Shown here one piece after another: positions 50,201 to 60,500 of a stretch of 64,000 nt of DNA; position 1 is the stretch's first letter; every line of letters begins with the position of its first letter. The notes beneath the pieces are model-generated. The model saw only the letters and a program-made list of their open reading frames with translations, was not told the origin of the DNA and searched no databases. Position numbers and translations under genes: made by a program. Source of the DNA: Bacteroidota bacterium (lineage in GTDB: Bacteria > Bacteroidota > Bacteroidia > B-17B0 > Aurantibacillaceae); NCBI GenBank assembly GCA_030681615.1, contig JAUXSA010000098.1:62001-126000 (forward strand), read 5' to 3'.

Positions 50201-53200
50201 CGGAAGCTTGGAACCTAACCCAGATCAAAACTCCAACCGGTGCTAATATCAATGTTACATACGAGTCTGATGATTACGGTTATGTTCAGAACGAACAGGC
50301 TGGGCAAATGCTTCAATTAAAAAACATTCTTGCTTCTCCAAATCCAACAGATGATGCAACTACATATTCACCAAATTCAAATATAAAAGACGCCGACTAC
50401 TTTTTAATTGATATGTCAAAGTTACACCGTGGTGTTTCTGCAACATCAACTTATTCAAATATTGCTGCAGCGAACAATTTTGTAAGAAAAAATATTATTA
50501 AACCGGGAAAAAAACTGTATTTCAAAAGTTTTTTAAAACTTGCCGGGCCAGGAAATTCTTTTGTATTAAAAAAGCCATATTATGAATTTGTAAGTGGTTA
50601 TGCAACCGTTTTGAATGTTGGTGTTTTCACTAGTACTCATGTTGCAAATACCTATTTAGATGGGCTTAATAACACCTGTTATAAATATGCCTATGTACAA
50701 GTGCAAAAAGAAATCGCTTATGATAGTAAGGATGTAAACCCAATTACAATTGCAGGCTGGGACTATATGCGAAATTTTTTACCACGCATTGCTTATCCAG
50801 GTTCAGAGCCGGCTAATATGGGCAACACTTCGCATAAACCACTTAAACAGTTTCAAAACATGGTGGTTGGTTTGGGTGTTGCTATGGCGGATTTTGTAAA
50901 CGGTATTAGTGGTAAACCTAATAAACGTTTTTACAATAAAAACTTTTGTAACGAAATGGATTTTTCAAAATCTTTTGTGAGGGCATATGTACCATATAAA
51001 ACAAAATTGGGTGGTGGTTACAGGGTTAAAAGAATTATAACAGAAGATAACTGGGATACAATGACATCAAGTCAGGAGGTTAAAAATACGTATGGGCAAG
51101 ATTATACTTATACCACAAAAGAAGGAACAACTACAATAAGTAGTGGTGTGGCTTTGTATGAACCACTTTTTGGAGGTGATGAGATCAGTCTTCGCCAACC
51201 AATTGAGTTTGATATTATAAAAAGCATGGCGCCCAATGATCACTTTTACCAAGAAAAACCTTTTGCTGAAACGCTTTATCCTGCTCCAATAGTCGGTTAC
51301 TCTAAGGTAACTGTTACCTCCATAGCAGATCCAGTAACTTCTCCAACCGTAACTGGAATTGGAAAAACTGAATTTGAATTTTATACAGCCAAAGATTTTC
51401 CTATCATTTATCAAACAACTGGAATTACAAAAAAACCTATCGATTCAGATATAATTGAAGACTTCATTATTTCTCCGTCTATAACAAAAATATTTCACGC
51501 ATCACAAGGGCATTTAGTAAAATTAAACGACATGCATGGCAAATTGAAATCGGTTTTAAGTTATGGCGAAGATAATCCAACAGCCCCAATTTCCGGCACA
51601 CGGTATTTCTACAAACAAGTTGGTCCAACAAATGGCAGCAAACAATTAATAACTTCTGTACAGACTATAAACGAAAAAAATCAAATTGCTACCGCGGCAA
51701 TGAGTCGAGATATTGATCTGTCAACTGATACACGAGAAAATATAAGTGAGTCTGTTACGTTGGGAAACAGTTTTTTATTGGAAATTGGTTTAGGTATAAA
51801 TCTTGTTGTTATTCCGCCGTTACCATACCCTGTTCCTACACCATTGCCTTTTCTCAATGAGATGCATGACGAAGTGATCTATGGTGAACAAAGGATTGGA
51901 GTGAGAACTGCTTCTATGACAAAAGTTATTCAACAATATGGTATACTCGATAAGGTTCAAAATTTTAATGAAAAAGCCAGTGTTACTACTCAAAATTTAT
52001 TATGGGATAAAAATACAGGCGCAGTAGTTTTAACGAGCACAACAAATAATCTTGATCAACCTGTTTATAACTTTAATTATCCCGCGTATTGGATGTACCC
52101 TCAAATGGGGCATGAATTTAATCGCGACAACATTGAAATAGCATGTCCTGTTTCTTCATCATTAACACTCTGGAATGCGACAACTGGAACGCTTGCTGTT
52201 TCTGGGTTTAATAACCCAAGGTTATTGTCATTAGGTGATGAGGTTACAGTAATGACAGCTACTACCAATATTTTTGTACCATCACTTACTAACTCTCTTG
52301 TTCCAGCAAGATTTTGGGTTACTTCAGATCCTATAAACCCATCAACAAATTATTTTTTATGTGATGAAACAGGTAAAATTTTGAATGGTTCAGCGCCTTA
52401 CAGTTTAAGTTCTGCCACCGATTATGTAATAAAAGTAACGCGACCTATAAACAGGAATAATTTAAACTCAAGTGCCGGGTACGTAACTTCTTTAACTACC
52501 CCCGTCATAAGTGGGATCATTGATTATACAAATGGAGTAACTCCACCTAAAATTATCGATGTTTCAGTGCAGGAATTTTGTACCGGCTCAAGTTTTTATC
52601 TTAACCCCGCTATGGCACAGCAGAGCTTAACCAATGTTTCTCCCTCTTATTCCGACACGCCTTTTAATCCTATTACAAGTGGTCTTTATGGAAATTTCAG
52701 GCCAAGTAAAACCTATAATTATAGTGTTGCACGAACATATACAACTCAACCAAATGTCAAAACTGATGGAGTTTATAGCGGCACTTTCTCACCATACTGG
52801 ATGTGTACCCCAGGTGCTGTTTGGTTTAAAAATGTTACTGCTGATTGGGTTGTAATGAATAATAATAAATATTATTCACCTTACGGCCAGTTGTTAGAGA
52901 TCGAAGATGGTATATCAATTCCTCATGCACAAAGATTTGGTTTTAATCATACTTTACCCACATTAAGTGCAACAAGTGCAAAAGCAGATGAAGTTGCTTT
53001 TGATAGTTTCGAAGATTATTCGGTGTATTCGTCTTTTACAAATACTACGCAGGTATACAATAATGATTATTTGGGCTTTTATAAACAGGTCACACAAGGA
53101 TCAAATGTACCAAGCTTTAACAATTCAACTGCGCATACTGGTAAATCTTCTCTTTATTTCGCTACCAGTAAGGCTGCTGTATTAACACACAATATGTATT

Positions 53201-53799
53201 TTAATCTTCCTATTCCTTTGCTTAATACTGATGAATTTACAGGTTGTAATCCATATATTCTAGACTGTAGTAAATTAAATTTGAGGGATCTGAACGGTTT
53301 TGCTGCAAAAAAATATATTATTTCTTTTTGGATAAAAGGGACTACCCAAGCGTTAGATTATTCTAACCAACCAACTATTGCGCTTAAAACGGTTAACACA
53401 TTAACGGTTGGTTCGCCTTTAATAAATACTACAACCTTAACACCAACAAATAAAACAGGAATAATAAACAGTTGGCAAAAATTGGACTATCAATTTAGTG
53501 TACCTGTAGCAAACGCGGCCACTCATCCAGCAATACCGTCAACGGTGCAATTCACCATAAGTTCTTCAGGAGCCACTTCGTTTTACCTTGATGATTTCAG
53601 GATCCAACCTTTTAATTCAACAATGGTGTGTAACGTTTATGATCAGAACCATTTGCGCTTGTGGGCACAATTTGACGATCAGAATTTTGCAACTATTATG
53701 GAATATAATAATGAAGGAATGCTCGTGAGCAAGAAAAAAGAAACATTAAAAGGGCTATACACGCTTCAAGAATCAAATAAAGGGCTCATTAAAAATTAA
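47296..53799 (+). CDS. giant Sec-exported RHS/SpvB-TcB-like protein (2167 aa)
   Basis: Signal peptide; VDLFTGDF-type start (MIDLFTGDFKYNIPIMDVDGYPLNISYHAGQNMESEASWVGLGWSLNPGALNRNVRGLPDDFNG); paired with a downstream RHS protein. Confidence 0.65.
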   Translation: MKKKFLRQVAFFMALNILFEVASPTVAMALTNGSTQPDFIGFEPANSSEMIDLFTGDFKYNIPIMDVDGYPLNISYHAGQNMESEASWVGLGWSLNPGALNRNVRGLPDDFNGELLSSYTSIKPHAAMGAGFQKSAFLGPNVEFQNFGVANKIGGSGAIVLTYNNYKGYGLEVELDGQNTMTTKAGLYSSSHTNGVGMKISSQDGGTLSHNYANGVGVNFGQAGINSVNVSASMGEGTSTNTRTGAVFKSASQGLGVSVSVNGSTFGVGGSISHTIPTGNVSYAPSINNNYTGHGFSLSAKAGLWGACKLFVAFVAMQQGPISGGLQKGFKGYYNLNKLEEKSRTTPSYGYLYSENAPEDALMDFNRFRDGSIMDETPNLNLTVGDYDVFSANAQGLGLAFRPFRSDIGVYHDNVGQTKSKNFPIEGELGVGLLVHFLMNISKTTNNGKSGVWNTLINSSLAFNNKDIRLTANQFYEKYYFKQLGEIAGRDANFDAARGGEGLTSPFLQKIGNDYHALSMISGANKTKRETRNNYIQSLTASEATKYGNEPSITLYPKTTASVDPSTRLVVADPTYSLMSRTTKTLSVLSGTAMVTSTATIGHHLSEVSVTNPEGTRYIYGIPSYNLVKNKVIFNASNRTEGAYQGNGFPGATYCTTCHVLPHSDNYQTVQYDPTGSGKEMVNNNVRGADNFYRQEITQPYATTYLLTSILSTDYVDITGDGQTYDDLGNFTKLNYYKNNNFGWREPYCFPGAASTGTPGHWATTKGTLSLSANQANFEPGLIADELDDRGFYEYGVRENYYVHSIETKNYVAFFETSDRYDGMGVSDPNGTPQTNQNLKLDVIKLYSKSEIIAKGGVANSVPIKTVRFEYDYSLCPGTFNSDYESTYNSDRGKLTLKRIYFSYGNSDKSALSPYQFTYGGNFNYGPRDIDRWGSYKINGGTPTGSLGVLNNQEFPYADQDKTNADAAAEAWNLTQIKTPTGANINVTYESDDYGYVQNEQAGQMLQLKNILASPNPTDDATTYSPNSNIKDADYFLIDMSKLHRGVSATSTYSNIAAANNFVRKNIIKPGKKLYFKSFLKLAGPGNSFVLKKPYYEFVSGYATVLNVGVFTSTHVANTYLDGLNNTCYKYAYVQVQKEIAYDSKDVNPITIAGWDYMRNFLPRIAYPGSEPANMGNTSHKPLKQFQNMVVGLGVAMADFVNGISGKPNKRFYNKNFCNEMDFSKSFVRAYVPYKTKLGGGYRVKRIITEDNWDTMTSSQEVKNTYGQDYTYTTKEGTTTISSGVALYEPLFGGDEISLRQPIEFDIIKSMAPNDHFYQEKPFAETLYPAPIVGYSKVTVTSIADPVTSPTVTGIGKTEFEFYTAKDFPIIYQTTGITKKPIDSDIIEDFIISPSITKIFHASQGHLVKLNDMHGKLKSVLSYGEDNPTAPISGTRYFYKQVGPTNGSKQLITSVQTINEKNQIATAAMSRDIDLSTDTRENISESVTLGNSFLLEIGLGINLVVIPPLPYPVPTPLPFLNEMHDEVIYGEQRIGVRTASMTKVIQQYGILDKVQNFNEKASVTTQNLLWDKNTGAVVLTSTTNNLDQPVYNFNYPAYWMYPQMGHEFNRDNIEIACPVSSSLTLWNATTGTLAVSGFNNPRLLSLGDEVTVMTATTNIFVPSLTNSLVPARFWVTSDPINPSTNYFLCDETGKILNGSAPYSLSSATDYVIKVTRPINRNNLNSSAGYVTSLTTPVISGIIDYTNGVTPPKIIDVSVQEFCTGSSFYLNPAMAQQSLTNVSPSYSDTPFNPITSGLYGNFRPSKTYNYSVARTYTTQPNVKTDGVYSGTFSPYWMCTPGAVWFKNVTADWVVMNNNKYYSPYGQLLEIEDGISIPHAQRFGFNHTLPTLSATSAKADEVAFDSFEDYSVYSSFTNTTQVYNNDYLGFYKQVTQGSNVPSFNNSTAHTGKSSLYFATSKAAVLTHNMYFNLPIPLLNTDEFTGCNPYILDCSKLNLRDLNGFAAKKYIISFWIKGTTQALDYSNQPTIALKTVNTLTVGSPLINTTTLTPTNKTGIINSWQKLDYQFSVPVANAATHPAIPSTVQFTISSSGATSFYLDDFRIQPFNSTMVCNVYDQNHLRLWAQFDDQNFATIMEYNNEGMLVSKKKETLKGLYTLQESNKGLIKN

Positions 53800-53805
53800 T
53801 TAAAT

Positions 53806-54534
53806 ATGTATCGAGTAATTTTATTTTTTATCCTTTCTCCTTTTGTGATATTATCACAAACTCACAAAAAGGAGATATTGTCTGCGTGCAAAAATTATGC
53901 ATCACTGACTAATTATTCGGTTACATTAAAATATAAACTATTTCTTGACAATAACTTGACTAAGCCGTTTCAGACCAGGGAAATTGAAATCAAACGAATG
54001 AATAAAAATGTCCGGTTATCCCATAAAAATGGTCTTGAGATAATAGACAATGAGAAGTACCAGATTGTTGTAAATAATAAATCAAAAGTGTTTTCTGCCA
54101 GGAAAAAATTTAAAGAAGATGACATTTATAACGAACGGGACGAATTTTATTCATTTATGGATAATAAGATCGATACACTTTTAATGATCTATCAAAAAAT
54201 TAATACCCTTGAAGAAACTGAGCAACGTGTAAAATATGAAATGATATATAAACCAAACTCTGAAGTTGAAAAAACAATTGTTGTGATCAATAAAATATTA
54301 AATGTTTACGAAAGCATGACGATATTTTATAAAAGCCCTGTTAAAGTCAAGGAACTTGACGGCAAACCACATACAGTTACCTTAAAAATAGATTATGACG
54401 GATTTAAAAAAAATAGCGTGTATGATAAAGAACTTTTTAATGAAAAAAAATATATCATGATAAGTACAAAAAACGAAATATTGCCGGTTAAAAAATATTC
54501 AGATTACAAACTTATTATTTCAAACGAAGAATGA
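53806..54534 (+). CDS. exported protein, LolA/LolB-fold-like
   Basis: Signal peptide; beta-rich about 240 aa; located between the two giant genes. Confidence 0.45.
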   Translation: MYRVILFFILSPFVILSQTHKKEILSACKNYASLTNYSVTLKYKLFLDNNLTKPFQTREIEIKRMNKNVRLSHKNGLEIIDNEKYQIVVNNKSKVFSARKKFKEDDIYNERDEFYSFMDNKIDTLLMIYQKINTLEETEQRVKYEMIYKPNSEVEKTIVVINKILNVYESMTIFYKSPVKVKELDGKPHTVTLKIDYDGFKKNSVYDKELFNEKKYIMISTKNEILPVKKYSDYKLIISNEE

Positions 54535-57500
54535 ACATTATGAAGAAATTACTTTTTCTCATTTATTTTATGGCGTTAGTGTCCATTTTGCAAAGCCAGG
54601 TGGAGACAAGGAACAGCCGTGCATACGCTAATATCCTACAGATACCAGGTGCTTTTATTCAATCGGAAGATGATAAATATACCGGAAGCAGTGGCTGGGT
54701 AAGTGGATTTAGTAATTACGAAAATAAAGCGATCATAGAATTAGGTTTGGATGAGGATAAACATTTTAAATATGCGACATCATTTAAAATTTGCGCTACC
54801 TTTGACATAGCTCTTACAGATGTTACTACAACCGTTGTAACAACATATACAAATGTTCAGCTTGATATAGATTATGATCCGCTTGAGGCAACAAGGTATA
54901 AAGATAAATCACAAATTGTTTTTCCCGATTTTTACAAGGTTAGGGTATATAATGTAAGATTCAGAACTTGCACAGTTGGTACAGGTTGTTCAACATGCCT
55001 TACACCTTTTGCCTCTGCCGATGTTTATTTGCAGGCCGAGATTGCAACAAACCGGATCTATGATTTTGGTTTTAGCAGTGTTCTTGCCGGGGGTGAATTA
55101 ACCGATTCGTTAACTACAACCCAGCAACTCAAAATTAGTTGGGGTTACGTTTCGGGCGCAACAGAGTATGAACTGGAGTACACGTATGTTGATAACTACG
55201 CAATGCCATCAGTAACTACAACACCAATTAGTTCATCAGTCTTAACTTACGATCTGGAACATGATGCCACCAGGATCATAACTAATTTTAATCATTATTA
55301 CATACCCTTAACTTATGAACGTGGCTACATTATCTACAGGTTAAGACCCATTGGAACAAATACTGTATTAGAAAGGATAGAAGGAGATTGGTATGGAGCT
55401 CCTGTATCTGGTACAATAGCTGCTACAAGTTTTACGAAAGCACTTACTACTTCTTTTTCATCAGATCTTAAAAATTGGGAAGGCGTAAAAACATTTGCGG
55501 AACATGGTAAAACGGGGGTGGGTGTTAGTTTTAATGATGCGCTTGGTTTTAAAAGACAAAGCCTTGCAAGGATAAATACTGATGCAAAAACAATTAGCCA
55601 AAGTACATTGTATGATTTTTTTGGAAGGCCCGCGATAAATTTACTTCCAGCACCTGTTAGCGGATTGAATTTGGATTACAGGTTAAATCTAAATATGATC
55701 ATTCCGTCTGGTACAACATCAGTTGTTTTTGATAAAAATGTTTTTGATAACTATACAGCCAACACAAATGTATGTACTACTTTATCTTTTACACTTGATC
55801 CAGCTAACTCGGTTGGCGCCGGAAACTATTATTCACCTTCAAATGCAAATAAAGAAGGTTATCAGGGATATGTGCCTAACGCAAAAGGTTTGCCTTATAC
55901 TCAAGTAAAATATAAACCAGATGCACTTGGACGCATTACACGTCAAACGATGCCAGGCGGACTACATACAATTGGTTCTGATAAAGACATCCGGTATTTT
56001 TATACCCAGCCTATGCAAGTGGAATTGGATAGATTATTTGGAAGCGAAGCGGGTAGGTCGAAATACCATTTCAAAAACATCACCATAGATCCGAATGGGC
56101 AAACTTCAGCAAATTATAAAGACAGGTTCGGGCGTACAATTGCTACATCGCTTATAGGATTAAACCCGTTAAATGTCGACATTCTAACGAATAATGTTAC
56201 AACAACTCTACTAACCGAGTATTTGCATCTCGCACCAACTAACGATCCTGATCCGGTTGACCGTTGTAAAGAAGTTAACACTACTTTTTTTGTGTCATCG
56301 GCTAGTACAGAAGGATATGTTTATCATACCACTCTTGGAAGTTTTGCTTCAACCTGTAACATATCGACTTGCTACGATTGCGTTTATGATGTTGAATTAA
56401 CAATTAAAGATGATTGCCAAAACGACGTATTGGTTTATTCTCAGTCTATTGGCAAACAACCCCCATATGCCGCGGGAGCATGCACAGCAAGTCCAACATC
56501 GACACTTATATTAGGCACATCTATATCAACCCCCGTTTCGATTGTTTTTCCAACTGCTGGTGTTTATACAGTTTATAAAAAGATCTGTGTGAGCTCAGCT
56601 CCACTTGATGATTATACTGCAGATTTTATTAGCAATGGTTGCAACGATAAAAAATGTTCTCTGCTTGATAGTATTTTAAGTGAGACCGATTTTACAGGAT
56701 GTGGCACGCCTACAGATTGTGCGACCTGTATGGCATCAGTGGAAGCTTATACCGCGGCGACCAGTTCTTCTGTTCAGCCTGGTCCGGGTGATCCTCCTGG
56801 TGTCTTCAATAACCCTGTATATACACCATCCATGACGCCTCAACAGTATAGCCAGGCGCTTGAGAATTGTGATATGCTTTGTCCTCCAAAAGGACTGTGT
56901 CAAAAATATACTAAATTACTACTTGCAGATTTTTATCCTAATTCAGGCCAATATGCGCAAACCGTTAGTACAAATACCCTTCTATGGGCGTATTCTATTT
57001 TTAATTCTGCGAATAGCCTCACAACATCACCAACATTTTCTACGCCAATTTCAACTTATTCAAATGCAGGTGGTACAGCCGATCTTGTCCAATTAACCAA
57101 TAGCCCTACAAGTACTGTTGCACCAACCGGTTTAACAGCCTCCCAATACGATTATTATTATAAGAAAAGCTGGGCTAAATCTTTTTTAGACATTCATCCA
57201 GAGGCTTGTAAATTATATTTTTATTGCAACATCATTGGATCATCTACAGAATATGATGACGATATGAATTATATCACGCACTTTGACACTGCTTGCACGG
57301 CAGGTTTTTTAAGACCTATTAATGCTATCTACAGCAGTTATAGCGGTACGCCTTGCGCATCATATACTACTAATCCTGATCCTGTGCAAAGTTTAATTAC
57401 GCTCCCCACATTTTCAACAGCTATTATTAATTTTAAAAACGAGATCACTCAAAATTTTAATGGTTCGGGTTTAGATATTTATCAATACACAGTTTTACAA

Positions 57501-60500
57501 TCGGTTCCTACTGCCTCATCTGCAACAATAACAACTGGCGATTATGTCGGTGATGACGCGTGTTATGCTGACATTGATTGGATCAGGTTTCGAAATTTTT
57601 ATCAGGTCAAAAAATATGCACTGTACCAGAATTTATATACATTATATGCGGCAAACCCCTCTGCGTTTGGTTATACGTTAGCACCAGCCTGTGGATATGC
57701 ACCTGCTGGTTTTACAAGTCACTTTCCTAACTGGATGGATTCTTTAAATGCGGTCTTTTCTGCCACACCCTCTATAGCTTCGTCTGTTACATTAGCACTT
57801 AACACACCTACAAGCGTCAGTACAAATAGTACAGTGGCGGCATCGTATACGGCATCAATGAATACATTTAGCAGTAACTTAATATCAAACACCAATAGTA
57901 GCTTGACAAGTCAATGCACAACAGCATGCGAGTCATATACCAACAACTGGTTTAATATTTTAAATACAGCCTGCCCTATATTTAGTGGAACCACTACGCT
58001 TGTTCAAAATAACATTATCGCCGGGCTGGTCGGGGTCTGTATGACCGGCTGCGATTATACAACTAATTTGTTGGGTGCGAGCACTTCCTCGCCAGGTGCG
58101 TTTTATACAATTCCAACCACCACAGTAACAGTCAATTCCTTTCAGGGGGTGCTTAACCATTATTTGGGACTTAATGCCTGCAACGCAGTTGTCCTGTCAC
58201 AGCCGGTTGCATATCCTACACAAACTGTTCAAAACGGAAACTCAATGACAAGTTGCAAATGCGACCAGCTATTGCAAGTGGAAGCAGATTTTCTTGCTAT
58301 GCAAACGGCCAGCACATTGCCGGCTGGAATTTCTTCCGCCTGGCAACTATTCAGGAAACAAAACGGTTACGACCTCTTTGATTATAATATTTTAACCTGC
58401 TTGTGTAACAGTGCAACAAGCAATACCTGGACGTCGGGCCACTTATGGGTGTCCTCAGAGCTTGCAGCTTTGGCTCAAAATACATTTGAGGTTAACCCAA
58501 GGTTAGAATGTACCAGTTGTTTGAGTTGTACAAATGTGGTTACGGCCATTAACAGCCTTACGTTACCTGTTGGTTCATACTCAAATGTAATTGAGGCAAT
58601 TACTCAGGATTCAACAAACCAGATCTTTGCAATAGCTTCTCTAAATAACACTTTCGGTGTGCACCCCTTCCAGGATTATTTAGATCTATATGCAGATTGC
58701 AATACGTTTACAACCAGTTCGGCATATACATTTTCAAATACAATTACTGTCCAGGCAATAGATCTTTTTAAATATTTGGATCAGCTTGTCAGTACCAATT
58801 TACTTTCAAACGGACCCCGGCCGGTAAAAATGTGCACAGATAGCAAATTTCTGCTCTCATCACTTTACTCCGGTCCTTTGCCCTCGATAACGGCATACAC
58901 ATATAATATTTCAACACCAACGCTTAGTTACATTACTTTTTCAATTTCCTCTTCACCAACGGTCAACATTGCAGTGATCACTTTATCTGTTCCAGGAACA
59001 TACACCGGCACGTGGAGCAACTTGTCGTATCTCAATAATTTTGTTGCATATTGTCCAACACCTTCGGCAGGGGTTAATTATATGTTCCAGGTAAATGCTG
59101 TTACTGATAATTTAAGTGTGATAACGCTTACAGGTAATGTGGTTAACATGGCATATCCCATTTGTAATTTAAGCTCAGATGTTAATCCTGTGCCAACGCT
59201 TTGCCCTTATGAAATTGTTCCGAAAGATCCCTGCGTGGTTAACCTCATAAACGGAGCCCTCACGCAGGCAGCGCTTTTAGCGCAGCAAGCTATGGATGGA
59301 GCTATTCTTACTTTTCAAAACGATTATATGGATGAGTGTTATAATTCCATTAACGAAACTTTTACCCGCGAATATAACGGCGCTGATGAATATAATTTTA
59401 CTCTGTATTATTACGACGAAGGCGGCAACCTGCAACGCACAGTAGCCCCTAACGGTTCAGACCCTGGCATACTTACAAGTGTGGTCGCACCTCTCTCTCC
59501 AACAGCAACATTATACCCCGCATATAGTAGTTCAACAGCTGTTGACTTAAATTATGTAACCGATAATAAGTTTCATAGTTTTAATATTCCGTTGCAGGGA
59601 TCAAGCGTTGACGACGGGCAAACCTTTTATGTCTATGATGCAGTCGGACGTTTAGTAGCTTCACAGAACGCTAAGCAGTTTGCCGCCAGTACAGCCTCAA
59701 ATAATATTTACAGTTATACAATTTATGATAAGATCGGCAGGATCGAGCAGGTTGGTGTGGTTACATTAACCGCTTCGCTTACCGGCCCCGTAAATTATGC
59801 CACTTTTAATTCAATGATGAGCCTTTTAACACCTTCTGTTAAAACACAGGTTACTACCATGAATTACGATACGCCTGTTACAACTGCAACAGTTCTTGCA
59901 GCTTTTACAAATAGTTTACAAAGCAATTTGCGAAACCGGGTGGCGTATGTTACTTACGAAGATGTGCTCGATGCTTCCGTCTCTACTTATGACCACGCCA
60001 CTTATTACAGTTATGATGATCATGGCAATGTGCATGAACTTATTCAGCATATAAAAGATCTGGATGTTTTTGGGCAGGGCTTTAGAAAAGTAATTTACGA
60101 TTATGAACTGGTAAGCGGTAATATGGTAAAGGCTACTTTTCAACCAGAGCAAACTGACCAACTCATACATAAATATTATTATGATGTCGATAACCGTTTG
60201 CATGAAGTATTTACGAGTAAGGATGATATGAACTACGATCGTGATGCGAAATATTTTTATTATGAGCATGGTCCTTTGGCAAGGGTAGAGCGTGCAGATA
60301 AAAAAGTGCAGGGCTCCGATCATTTTTACACTATACATGGTTGGGTAAAAGGTATTAATGGTGATGCATTAAATCCTATTGGTGATCCGGGAAAAGATGC
60401 TACATCAGGCACAGCTTATCTATCGTCTTACGCGGATATTCATCAATTTATTGCTAATGATGCTGCCGCGTATAGTTTAAATTATTATAACACCACAACA

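Noticed and set aside
51067-51414. 115-aa antisense ORF in the 2167-aa gene
   Set aside because: Shadow ORF, no start context or motif support
59916-60338. 140-aa antisense ORF within the giant RHS gene
   Set aside because: Lies fully antisense to a well-supported YD-repeat coding region; no recognisable motifs
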